In this document: positions 1 through 6,893 of the stretch, piece after piece
Layout: each line of letters opens with the position of its first letter
Position numbering within the stretch: position 1 is the first letter of the stretch
Source of the DNA: an uncultured Rhodospirillales bacterium
GTDB lineage: Bacteria; Pseudomonadota; Alphaproteobacteria; Acetobacterales; Acetobacteraceae
Assembly (NCBI GenBank): GCA_903928045.1
Contig: CAIYPH010000557.1
Location: 1-8,224, forward strand
Direction of reading: 5' to 3'
DNA length: 8,224 nucleotides
Notes under the pieces: model-generated
Told to the model about the DNA's origin: nothing
Seen by the model: only the letters and a program-made list of their open reading frames with translations
Database searches by the model: none
Made by a program: the position numbers and the translations under genes

Positions 1-1034
1 AGGCAGGTTGCGGGGTCATCGAAATCCCAGTGGGGGTAGTCGGTGGCGAACAGCAGCCGGTCCCAGCCCATCCAGCCGATGGTGTCGAGCAGGTGTTCGC
101 GGGGTTCGGGCTCTTCCATGGGCTGGCTGGTCCACCAGACATGGTCGCGGATGTAGTCGGACGGCGCGCGGATCAGCAGCGGGGTTTCCGCCTTCAGCCG
201 CTTCCAGGTCTTGTCGAGGCGCCAGGCCAGCGCCGGCGCCCAGGCGAAACCGCCTTCGACCATGATGACCTTCAGCTTGGGGAAGCGGGCGAACACCCCC
301 TCCGTCACCAGGCTGGTCACCACCGCCTCGCTGGTCTGGGCGTGGCCGACCATTTCCTCGATGTAGTAGCTCGGCCAGCCCGCGGTGGTGATGGGATTGC
401 CGCCATAGCCGAAGGCGTGGATGGCAACCGCGAGGCCGGCCTCGCTGGCGGCCTCATAGATCGGCCAGTAGCGCCGCGCGCCGAGCGGCTCGGCGGTGCG
501 GGTCAGCAGCAGGACCTGCACGAAGTTCTTATTCCCCGCGTAGCGGCGGATTTCGGCGGCGGCTTCCGGCCCGTCCTCGTAATTCACCACCACGGAGCCC
601 TTGAGACGGCTGTCCTTGCCGGTCCATTCGGCGATCTGCCACTCATTGGTGGCGTGGCAGATGGCGCTGGACAGATCGGGGTTCTGCACGCCCTGGCCGG
701 AGCCGAGCGGGTTGAGGATGCCGAGTTCGACGTTGTTGGCGTCGAGATGCTGCACCTGCATGAAGGAGAGGCTGCTCCCCTGCCGCCCACCCTCGGGCGG
801 ATAGGCGTCGCGGCGGGAGGCATTCGGCTGCGCCTTGGGATAGGCCGGCCCCGCGATCCAGCCATGCCGCGCCGGCCGGCCGAACTCGGCGATATGGTCG
901 ATCCACTTGCGCGCCAGCCAGGGGTGCAGATCCTTCTCCGAGCGCGTCGCCGGATGGATGTCGCAATCGGCAACCGCCAGCCGGCTGGCGGCGGTGGATT
1001 GCAGCACGGAGGTTTCGCGAAGCTGGACGTTCAT
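1..1034 (-). CDS. Amidohydrolase family 2 (ACMSD-like) metal-dependent hydrolase, C-terminus cut by window edge
   Basis: Read leftwards from ATG at 1034. A GGGAG ribosome site (1042-1046) lies 7 bases upstream. The frame stays open for 344 residues to the left edge, so only the last few tens of residues are missing. Family features seen: an N-terminal metal-site motif DCDIHP (residues 23-28), a likely metal histidine in AIHAFG (H206), a second histidine in VGHAQ (H231), the VEGGFAWAP strand (about 259-267), and near the end ATDYPHWDFDDP (330-341), whose first Asp is the usual catalytic or metal Asp. Members of this TIM-barrel family hydrolyse or decarboxylate cyclic and aromatic acids, and many sit in catabolic clusters. 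The substrate is unknown. No signal peptide is seen, so it is probably cytoplasmic. It is divergent from the DinB-amidase pair and may share their promoter region. The family call is firm; decarboxylase versus hydrolase is open. Confidence 0.88.
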   Translation of the reverse strand, partial: MNVQLRETSVLQSTAASRLAVADCDIHPATRSEKDLHPWLARKWIDHIAEFGRPARHGWIAGPAYPKAQPNASRRDAYPPEGGRQGSSLSFMQVQHLDANNVELGILNPLGSGQGVQNPDLSSAICHATNEWQIAEWTGKDSRLKGSVVVNYEDGPEAAAEIRRYAGNKNFVQVLLLTRTAEPLGARRYWPIYEAASEAGLAVAIHAFGYGGNPITTAGWPSYYIEEMVGHAQTSEAVVTSLVTEGVFARFPKLKVIMVEGGFAWAPALAWRLDKTWKRLKAETPLLIRAPSDYIRDHVWWTSQPMEEPEPREHLLDTIGWMGWDRLLFATDYPHWDFDDPATC

Positions 1035-1130
1035 TCTGGCACTCCCGGAGCGGGATACGGTTGCGGGGAGGCTACGCTTCGCCGCACGTCCGTGCAATGC
1101 TCGCGAGACCCTGGCGGCAAGGAGGCTGCA
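1035..1130. promoter_or_regulatory. Divergent intergenic region, probable back-to-back promoters
   Basis: These 96 bases separate the starts of the leftward amidohydrolase and the rightward DinB-amidase pair, so promoters for both must lie here or overlap the genes. I see no convincing -35/-10 pair. There is a perfect 5-base inverted repeat, GCACG-TC-CGTGC, at 1084-1095, which could be a small operator but is short enough to be chance. Both ribosome sites fall in the region (1042-1046 on minus, 1119-1125 on plus). Confidence 0.4.
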
Positions 1131-1628
1131 ATGATCACACCCGCGTACGTTCACCTCATGGCCCGCTACAACGCCGAGGCGAACCGCCGGTGGTATGAAG
1201 CCGCCGCCACACTCCCCGACGCCCGGCGCAAGGAGGATCGCGGCGCCTTCTTCGGCACGCTGCACGGCACGCTCTGCCACATTCTCTGGGCCGATCGCAT
1301 GTGGATGTCCCGCTTCGCCGGCTGGGACAAGCCGGCGATCGCGCAGACGGAAAGCCCCACCCTCTACGCCGGTTTCGCCGAACTCCACGCCGCCCGCACC
1401 GAGGCCGATGCCCGCCTGCTCGCCTGGTCGCAAACCGTCACCCAGGACTGGCTCGACAGCGAACTCACCTGGTTCAGCGGCTCCGTGCAGCGCGAGATGC
1501 GCCAGCCGCGCAACATCCTGGTCGTCCACATGTTCAACCACCAGGCCCATCACCGCGGCCAGGCCCATGCCCTGATCACCGCCCTCGGCGGCAGGACTGG
1601 CGACACAGACCTGCCCTTCATCCTGTGA
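1131..1628 (+). CDS. DinB family (DinB/YfiT-like four-helix) putative metalloenzyme
   Basis: 165 residues, the usual length for the DinB/YfiT superfamily. The ATG at 1131 is preceded by a strong AAGGAGG (1119-1125) at 5 bases, which fixes the start. The metal triad expected for the fold is visible: H50 in the first helix pair (GTLCHILWADRMW) and H137 plus H141 in NHQAHHRGQ, the classic HxxxH-R-G-Q block that ends most members. The family contains thiol-dependent transferases and isomerases (mycothiol-, bacillithiol- or glutathione-linked) and many proteins of unknown role. Despite the name, these have nothing to do with the DNA polymerase. The amidase starts 11 bases downstream, so the two are almost certainly co-transcribed. 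No signal peptide; likely cytoplasmic. The specific reaction cannot be told from sequence. Confidence 0.9.
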   Translation: MITPAYVHLMARYNAEANRRWYEAAATLPDARRKEDRGAFFGTLHGTLCHILWADRMWMSRFAGWDKPAIAQTESPTLYAGFAELHAARTEADARLLAWSQTVTQDWLDSELTWFSGSVQREMRQPRNILVVHMFNHQAHHRGQAHALITALGGRTGDTDLPFIL

Positions 1629-1639
1629 GAGACAAAACC

Positions 1640-3169
1640 ATGCCCGACATCGACGTGACGGAAATGACGGTCGAACAGGCCCAGCGCGGCATGGCGGAAG
1701 GCCGCTTCACCTGCGAGGCCCTCACCCAAGCCTTCCTCGCCCGCATCGACGCGCTGAACCCGCGCTACAACGCCCTCATCTTCCGCAACCCCGACGCACT
1801 GGCCGACGCCCGCGCGATCGACCGCCGCCGCGCCGCCGGCGAACCCCTCGGCCCGCTCGCCGGCATCCCCGTCGTCATCAAGGACCCGATGGACATGGTG
1901 GGCTTCCCCACCACCGGCGGCTGGTCCGCGCTCTACAGCGCCAAGGGCGGCATCGACCTGATGCCCGCCACCGACAGCCCGGTGGTGGCCCGCATGCGCG
2001 CCGCCGGCACCATCATGCTCGGTAAAACCAACGTCCCCGTGCTCAGCGCCAGCGGCACCCACGCCAATGACAGCTGGGCCGGGCCGACGCTGAATGCCGC
2101 CGCCCCCGACCTCGCGCCCGGCGCCAGCTCGGCCGGCACCGCAACCGCGGTCGCCGCCTCGATGGCCATTCTCGGCCTCGCCGAGGAGACCGGCGGCTCC
2201 ATCCAGAACCCCGCCTCCGCCCAGGGCCTGGTCGGCATCAAGCCCACCCACGCGCTGGTCCCCAACACCGGCGTGCTCCCCCTCTCCAGCCAGCGCGACG
2301 TCGTCGGCCCCATCGCCCGCTGCGTGCGTGACGCCGCGCTCTGCCTCGATGTCCTGGCCGGCTTCACCATGGCCGACCCGAAAACCGTCGCCGCCGTCGG
2401 CCATCTCCCGCCCGGCGGCTACGCGGCCGGCCTCGCCCCCGGCGCCCTGCGCGGCGCCCGCCTCGGCCTCTACGGCCCGGGCTGGCGCAACGCCCCCATG
2501 ACCGACGAAACCGCCACGCTCTACGCCCGCGCCCAATCCGAACTCACCGCCTCCGGCGCCGCCTTGCTCGAAGACCCCTTCGCCACCACCGGTTTCGCCG
2601 GCGTCGCCCTCTCCCGCCCCCTTGGCAGCCGCTTCGACTATCGCGGCCTGGAATCCGTGCCCTTCGACCTGCAGAACTACCTCCAGCGCCTCGGCCCCAA
2701 CGCCGCCGTCAAAACCTTCGCCGAATTCGCCGCCGCCACCGCCGCGCAAAACGCGTTCGGCCCCACCGGCCCGCTGCGCTACCTCGCCGGCAACTCCGCC
2801 TTCGAAGCCTGCATGGCCCGCCCCGACCTGCCGCCCGACCTCTCCGACTTCGCGGCCGCGCGCGAGGCCTACCTCACCATCTTCAACACCACCATGGACG
2901 CGCAGGGCCTCGACGCCCTGGCCTTCCCGCAAATGCTCGCCCCCTCCCCGCCCCTCCACGGCGACGCCTTCATCAACGCCGCCACCGTCTCCGAAATCAA
3001 CGTCGCCGGCCTCCCCGGTGTGGTCGTCCCCGCCGGCTACTACGCCAATGGCGCGCCGTTCTGCCTCATCCTCATCGGCCGCAAATGGAGCGAGGCGCGG
3101 CTTCTGGCGCTGGCCTACGACTACGAGCAGGCGACGCGGCATCGCCAGGCGCCGGAAGTATCGGCATAG
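1640..3169 (+). CDS. Amidase-signature family hydrolase
   Basis: 509 residues, typical for the amidase-signature family. It starts at ATG 1640 with GAGAG (1627-1631) overlapping the end of the DinB gene. The Ser-cisSer-Lys triad is present: K81 in IPVVIKDP, cis-Ser S163 in GASSAG, and nucleophile S187 in EETGGSI. The 24-residue distance between the two serines matches FAAH and related amidases. The following NPASAQGLVGIKPT and the DVVGPIARCVRDAA segment are also diagnostic. The glycine loop is GASSAG rather than the common GGSSGG, with alanine at two glycine positions; the catalytic serines are kept. The enzyme should hydrolyse a carboxamide to acid plus ammonia or amine; the substrate is unknown. 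The GatA role in tRNA amidation is unlikely because no gatB or gatC neighbour is seen. Third codon positions are strongly C-rich. The C-terminus ends naturally, so the downstream transposon remnant does not truncate it. Confidence 0.93.
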   Translation: MPDIDVTEMTVEQAQRGMAEGRFTCEALTQAFLARIDALNPRYNALIFRNPDALADARAIDRRRAAGEPLGPLAGIPVVIKDPMDMVGFPTTGGWSALYSAKGGIDLMPATDSPVVARMRAAGTIMLGKTNVPVLSASGTHANDSWAGPTLNAAAPDLAPGASSAGTATAVAASMAILGLAEETGGSIQNPASAQGLVGIKPTHALVPNTGVLPLSSQRDVVGPIARCVRDAALCLDVLAGFTMADPKTVAAVGHLPPGGYAAGLAPGALRGARLGLYGPGWRNAPMTDETATLYARAQSELTASGAALLEDPFATTGFAGVALSRPLGSRFDYRGLESVPFDLQNYLQRLGPNAAVKTFAEFAAATAAQNAFGPTGPLRYLAGNSAFEACMARPDLPPDLSDFAAAREAYLTIFNTTMDAQGLDALAFPQMLAPSPPLHGDAFINAATVSEINVAGLPGVVVPAGYYANGAPFCLILIGRKWSEARLLALAYDYEQATRHRQAPEVSA

Positions 3170-3969
3170 CGAGCGACGGGCGCATCACCGGGGCAAACGG
3201 GCGAAGGCACGGAAATGATCGGTGACTGAGTCGCAGAAGGTTTCCCACCGTGTTGGCACGGTTGTGCGCAGAAAGGTCAGAACCTCGGTCTGGAAGACTT
3301 TGAACGAGGCCGAACATCGATTGTGGGTGATCATCTTGTGCATCAGGCCACAGTGCCGCTCGATCGGGTTGAGATGCGGGTAATAGGGCGGGATGAAGCG
3401 CAGTCTGATGCGGCACTGGGGGCACGCCAGCCATTCCCGGACCAGCTTGGCGCGATGGGGCAGCGTGCGTTGTCGAGATAGACGTGGAGCGGCCGCTTGG
3501 CGGGAAAGCGCCGCTTTAGCGCATCGTGCAGCGCGATCGTGCTCGGCGGGTCGACACTCGCGACGAGAAGCATCTGGGTTGTGCCGCTTTCCAGATCGAT
3601 CGCGCCGTGGATGGTGAGATGCTCCCGGACGGCGGTCTGCTCCACCGCCAGTGCAACGCCGCACGGCGCCCAGCAACCCACCGGCTGCGCGCCATGCACC
3701 GGATGGACCGCATCGGTGAACAGCACCGTCTCGACAGAATCCATTTGGTTCAACAGGTTATCATAGCTCGCGATGAACCGCCGCTAGCGCTCCGCGTCCA
3801 TCGTGGCGGACGGCGCCGTCGGACGATGATGCACGAAGCCAAGCCGGCGTCGCACCAGGCCATCCCGGCTCAACTCAATCAGGGTCTGGCCCACATCCGC
3901 CGTCAGAAACCCGCTCTTGCGCACGCCCCAACAGTAAATCAATCCAAACCGACGCCCCCGCTTTCTTAC
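3170..3969. mobile_element. Remnant of an IS630-family insertion sequence in a convergent intergenic gap
   Basis: The 800 bases between the amidase and the LLM oxidoreductase contain no intact gene. Most of it is a broken IS630-type transposase read leftwards. I could not identify terminal inverted repeats or a duplicated TA target at either side, so the borders are taken simply as the flanking stop codons and the true element is probably shorter. Both flanking genes keep normal-looking C-termini, which fits insertion into dispensable DNA followed by decay. Confidence 0.6.
3185..3918 (-). pseudogene. IS630-family DDE transposase, N-truncated, one amber stop and one frameshift
   Basis: Read leftwards, the pieces line up as one IS630 transposase. 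The upstream piece carries the first catalytic Asp in VLFTDAVHPVHGAQPVGCW, then HLTIHGAIDLESG, and the second Asp in VYLDNAR. The downstream piece, in another frame, resumes at HRAKLVREWL and carries the catalytic Glu in YYPHLNPIERHCGLMHK, ending in CDSVTDHF. The frame change falls at about 3457-3462 in a C-rich run, between the second Asp and the Glu; it equals one base lost or two gained. A TAG codon at 3784-3786 breaks the upstream piece before RRFIASYDNLLNQ. The N-terminal helix-turn-helix is not recognisable upstream, and the right border is uncertain. It should be inactive. A programmed frameshift is possible for some IS630 members but would not explain the TAG or the missing N-terminus. 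Confidence 0.85.
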
Positions 3970-4911
3970 TTACGATCTTCTGTGCCTGAACCCCGGCATC
4001 ACATCAGCGGCCAGCAGTTCCAGCGTCTCGGCATCATTGGCGAAGGCGCTGCTGATGACGAGTTGGATGCCGGCGTCCTGGTATTGGCCGACGAGGTCGG
4101 CGACCATGGCGGGGGTGCCGAGCAGGCCGCGGAAATAGGGGGCGGCGTTGAGGCGTTCGGCCTTGGCCCTGGCTGCTGCCTCGGTGGGGGCGAGCAGGAG
4201 CGCGATGGTGTTGGTGCGCTCGATATCGTCGTAATCGCGGCCGTTTTCGTCGCAATGCTTGCGCAGGATGGCGAGTTTGGCCCGGATGGTCGCGGGGTCG
4301 CCGAACAGGTAGCAGGCATTGGCGTGGCGGGCGACGGCGCGCAGCGTCATCTGCTCGCCCGAGCCGCCGATCATGATGGGGGGGTGGGGCTGCTGGAGGG
4401 GCTTGGGCTCGAGGATGGCGTCCTCGGCGTGGAACCAGGTGCCGTGGAAGGTCGTGCGCTCCTGCGTCCACATCGCCTTGATGAGGCGCAGCCCCTCGAC
4501 CATCTGGCGGATGCGGGTGGCGGGTTCGGCGGGGTAGTCGTAGCCGTACTGGGTGTACTCGGTCTCGAACCAGCCAGCGCCGTAGCCGAAGGTGAGGCGG
4601 CCCTGGCTAATCTGGTCCACCCCGGCGGCGATTTTCGCGAGCAAAGCGGGGTTGCGGTAGTGGACGGAGGTGACCAGCGTGGCGAGCCGGATGCGGCTGG
4701 TGACGGCGGCAAGCGCGGCGAGGATGGTCCAGCCCTCCATGAAGGGCTCGGTGGGGGCGCCGGCGATGGGGATCTGGATCAGGTGGTCCATCACCGAGAA
4801 CCAATCGAACCCGTTCTCCTCGGCCCAACGCACCTTGGCGGAGATGCCGGGGAAGATGCCGGCCGGGCCGCCATCGAATTTCCAGGAAGGGTTGTGGATG
4901 CCGAATTTCAT
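3970..4911 (-). CDS. LLM-class (luciferase-like) flavin-dependent oxidoreductase
   Basis: 313 residues from ATG 4911. An earlier in-frame TTG at 4929 overlaps the previous gene's stop and has no ribosome site, whereas ATG 4911 has GGGAG 7 bases upstream. Family marks in order: the N-terminal barrel strand MKFGIHNPSW, FSVMDHL (about 38-44), the TSRIRLATLVTSVHYRNPALL block (71-91, first and last residues cited), GRLTFGYGAGWFETEY (104-119), and PPIMIGGSGEQMTLRAVARHAN (177-198), all typical of the F420/FMN-dependent luciferase-like group. Such enzymes are monooxygenases, dehydrogenases or reductases using reduced FMN or F420; the sequence alone does not decide the cofactor. It is the last gene of a three-gene leftward operon, 14 bases after the dehydrogenase stop. 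It likely acts in the cytoplasm on the same catabolic route. The stop is TAA, followed directly by the transposon remnant. Confidence 0.92.
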   Translation of the reverse strand: MKFGIHNPSWKFDGGPAGIFPGISAKVRWAEENGFDWFSVMDHLIQIPIAGAPTEPFMEGWTILAALAAVTSRIRLATLVTSVHYRNPALLAKIAAGVDQISQGRLTFGYGAGWFETEYTQYGYDYPAEPATRIRQMVEGLRLIKAMWTQERTTFHGTWFHAEDAILEPKPLQQPHPPIMIGGSGEQMTLRAVARHANACYLFGDPATIRAKLAILRKHCDENGRDYDDIERTNTIALLLAPTEAAARAKAERLNAAPYFRGLLGTPAMVADLVGQYQDAGIQLVISSAFANDAETLELLAADVMPGFRHRRS

Positions 4912-4918
4912 CGCCGTG

Positions 4919-4923
4919 CTCCC
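4919..4923 (-). promoter_or_regulatory. Ribosome binding site that sets the LLM oxidoreductase start
   Basis: GGGAG on the minus strand, inside the 14-base gap after the dehydrogenase TGA and 7 bases before ATG 4911. It supports that ATG over the upstream in-frame TTG at 4929. Confidence 0.7.
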
Positions 4924-4925
4924 GT

Positions 4926-5879
4926 TCAATAGCCCGCGGACCGATCTACCAGTTCCCGGAGTGGCCGGCCATCGAGGAAGCGGGAAAGATTGTCAACGAA
5001 CAGCCGTGCCACGACAGTGTCACGATCGGGGTGGCCGCCGCCGATATGGGGCAGCACGATGATGCCCTCCGCCCGCCAGAACGGGTGCTCGGCCGGCAGC
5101 GGTTCGGTGCGGAAGACGTCGAGGATGGCGCCGGCGATGGTTTTGGCTTTGCAGGCCGCGATGAGGTCCTCGTCCAGGATGAGATGGCCGCGGCCGAAAT
5201 TGAGCAGCCAGGCGGAGGGCTTCATTTTGGCGAGGCGCTCGGTGTTGATGAAGTTCTCGGTGGCCGGAGTGGCGGGCAGCAGCAGCACGACGAAATCGGC
5301 CTGCGTCAGCACCATATCAGTCTCTTCAGGCGCGTAGACCTCGACATTCGGCAGCGAACCGGGGCGCCGCCGCGTGCCGATGACGCGCATGCCGAGCGCG
5401 TGGGCCATGCGCCCGAGATCCTGTCCGATGGCGCCGAGTCCGAGGATGCCCAGCGTCTTCCCCGCAAGTGGCGTCGCCATCCGGCGCACCCATTGTCCCG
5501 CGGGCGTCTGCGCGATGGCGGCGTAGGGTTTGGTGACGTGGAACAGAGCGCCGAGGATGTTCTCCGGCATCGACTCACGATGGGTGCCGCGCGCGCAGGT
5601 GAGGGCGAGGCCGGGCGGCAGGTCGGGCAAGGCCAGCCAGCCTTCGACGCCGGCGGTGAGGGACTGCGCCCAGCGCAGCTTCGCCATGGTGGGCAGCAGG
5701 CCGGGCGGCGCGCCGACCGATAGCAACGCCTCCACGCTGGCACGCTGCGCCGGCGAAGGTTGCTCCGTGCGCTTCAGCGTCTCGACGATCACGCGATCGC
5801 CAAGTCCGGCATCGGCTATGGCGGCTTGATAGGCGGCGGGCGTATCGGTCCACAGCAGAACATGGGTGCGGTTTGTCAT
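4926..5879 (-). CDS. D-2-hydroxyacid dehydrogenase (GhrA-like), NAD(P)-dependent
   Basis: 317 residues from ATG 5879. A longer in-frame reading to 5960 runs inside the upstream aldolase and is rejected, because an AGAGGA site sits 6 bases before ATG 5879. The Rossmann motif GLGAIG is at 147-152. The catalytic triad of the family is visible: Arg230 in NFGRGHLILDEDLI, Glu259 in DVFRTEPLPAEHPFW, and His278 in LPHIGGG. The EPLPxxHPFW segment resembles glyoxylate/hydroxypyruvate reductase A-type enzymes. After the second Rossmann strand the sequence is MRVIGTRRRPG, with arginines where NAD-specific members carry an Asp, suggesting NADP(H) preference. It should interconvert a 2-oxo acid and a D-2-hydroxy acid in the cytoplasm. 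It lies 11 bases after the aldolase and 14 bases before the LLM gene, so it could handle an oxo acid or aldehyde-acid released by the aldolase. Exact substrate unknown. Confidence 0.92.
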   Translation of the reverse strand: MTNRTHVLLWTDTPAAYQAAIADAGLGDRVIVETLKRTEQPSPAQRASVEALLSVGAPPGLLPTMAKLRWAQSLTAGVEGWLALPDLPPGLALTCARGTHRESMPENILGALFHVTKPYAAIAQTPAGQWVRRMATPLAGKTLGILGLGAIGQDLGRMAHALGMRVIGTRRRPGSLPNVEVYAPEETDMVLTQADFVVLLLPATPATENFINTERLAKMKPSAWLLNFGRGHLILDEDLIAACKAKTIAGAILDVFRTEPLPAEHPFWRAEGIIVLPHIGGGHPDRDTVVARLFVDNLSRFLDGRPLRELVDRSAGY

Positions 5880-5885
5880 GGGGCG

Positions 5886-5891
5886 TCCTCT
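5886..5891 (-). promoter_or_regulatory. Ribosome binding site that sets the dehydrogenase start
   Basis: AGAGGA on the minus strand. It overlaps the first base of the aldolase TGA (5891-5893) and lies 6 bases before ATG 5879. This points to translational coupling of the two genes and rules against the longer upstream start. Confidence 0.7.
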
Positions 5892-6658
5892 CAGGCCTTG
5901 GCGGCAGCGAATTCGCGCAGCATGGCGCCGCGCAGCAGGCCGATATCGGTGTTGATGCACAGGCAGCGGAAGCCGCGCTCCAGCGCCGCCTTGGCCTGGG
6001 CGCCGTCGCCGGCGAGCCAGCCGAACGGCTTGCCGGCCTCCTTGGCCGCGGCAAGCAGTGCAGCCTCGGCCGCGGCGTAGCGGGGGTCGTCCATCTGGCC
6101 GGTGAAGCCCAGGCTGTCCGTGAGGTCGAAATGGCCGACCCAGCCGAGATCGAGCCCGGGCACGGCCATGATCTCCCGCGCATTGGCCAAGCCCGCCGCC
6201 GTTTCGATCAGCGCGATGGTCATCACCGCCTCATTGGCGGCGCGGATCGCCCGGCCGACCGGGCCGCCCTCGTAATCGTCATGCGCTATGCCGAAAGCGA
6301 GGCCGCGCGTGCCCTCCGGCCGGTAGCGGCAGTAGGAGACCAGTTCGCGCGCCTGCTCGGCGGTCTCCAGCATCGGCACCATGATCCCCATGGCGCCGGC
6401 ATCCAGCACCGGGGAGACCAAATGCCGCGCCAGCCCGGGAACGCGCACCATCGGCACGATGCCGGCGCCGCGGGCGAAGGCGATGGCGGATTTCAGCGTG
6501 TCCATCCCCGCGCCGCTGTGCTCGGTATCGAGGATGACGAACTCCGCACCGCCGGCCTTCAGCACGCGGGCCAGGCCGGGGGTGAAGAATTCGAAGGCCA
6601 TCACGCCGAGGGCGCTGCCGCCGGCGAGGAGTTTGCGGCGGACGGGGTTGTCGATCAT
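5891..6658 (-). CDS. HpcH/HpaI-family class II aldolase
   Basis: 255 residues, the usual length for HpcH/HpaI aldolases. Active-site positions line up well with HpaI: His47 in VILDTEHSG, Arg72 in PMVRVPG, metal ligand Glu152 in ALIETAAGLAN, and metal ligand Asp178 in GHFDLTDSLG. The GAMGIMVPMLETAEQA segment (88-103) is the family's substrate-loop signature. These enzymes use a divalent metal to cleave or form 4-hydroxy-2-oxo acids, releasing pyruvate (or glyoxylate or oxaloacetate) plus an aldehyde. The substrate cannot be fixed here; 2-keto-3-deoxy sugar acids and 4-hydroxy-2-oxo-dioates are the known choices. ATG 6658 has only a weak GGAT upstream at about 10 bases. It is first in the leftward operon with the dehydrogenase and the LLM oxidoreductase, so the promoter should lie in 6659-6933, where an unusual hairpin-forming repeat sits 33 bases before the start. 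Confidence 0.93.
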   Translation of the reverse strand: MIDNPVRRKLLAGGSALGVMAFEFFTPGLARVLKAGGAEFVILDTEHSGAGMDTLKSAIAFARGAGIVPMVRVPGLARHLVSPVLDAGAMGIMVPMLETAEQARELVSYCRYRPEGTRGLAFGIAHDDYEGGPVGRAIRAANEAVMTIALIETAAGLANAREIMAVPGLDLGWVGHFDLTDSLGFTGQMDDPRYAAAEAALLAAAKEAGKPFGWLAGDGAQAKAALERGFRCLCINTDIGLLRGAMLREFAAAKA

Positions 6659-6691
6659 GCGCGGCTATCCGTTACGATTGAGAAGGCAAGG

Positions 6692-6730
6692 AAGCGCTTC
6701 TTTTTTTGAAAAAAAGAAGCAAAAAAACTT
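6692..6730 (+). repeat. Left copy of the palindromic repeat, in the leader of the aldolase operon
   Basis: 39 bases. The core at 6696-6720 is a perfect palindrome around one G: GCTTC plus seven T, then seven A plus GAAGC. It is followed by seven A and CTT. A second perfect palindrome, GAAGCGCTTC (6691-6700), overlaps the left end. On the transcript of the leftward aldolase operon this would be a hairpin 33 bases before the start codon. It lacks the standard GC-stem-then-U-tract order, so I do not call it an intrinsic terminator. Confidence 0.85.
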
Positions 6731-6893
6731 CGTCCCGGCTCGCGGCTGAAGCACCAACCTTCAGCTGCAAACTTCTTCCTTGCCTTGCGCCGCAGGCATT
6801 AAACCATTCCCACCGGCACCATCTCACCGGCAACAATGAATACGCGGCTTCGCCCCTCCCGAAGGCCAGCATTCCAGCCGCAAGCAAGAACAA

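Noticed and set aside
30..1628. A 532-codon open frame on the plus strand through 30-1130 joined to the DinB gene
   Set aside because: The first two thirds are antisense to the amidohydrolase, with low-complexity GC-rich residues and no family motif. DinB has its own strong ribosome site at 1119-1125.
1550..3142. A 530-codon minus-strand frame opposite the amidase
   Set aside because: Gly/Ala/Glu/Val-rich composition typical of the antisense of a C-ending-codon gene. The plus strand carries an intact amidase with its catalytic triad.
3170..3969. Terminal inverted repeats and TA target duplication of the IS630 element
   Set aside because: Comparing both ends of the gap gave only scattered short matches; no convincing repeat pair.
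3526..4932. A 468-codon plus-strand frame across the transposon remnant and the LLM gene
   Set aside because: It is antisense to two recognisable protein families and spans an unrelated junction.
6811..6832. Direct repeat CACCGGCA at 6811-6818 and 6825-6832 upstream of the aldolase operon
   Set aside because: Eight bases in GC-rich DNA, with no promoter nearby to place it; too weak to call an operator.
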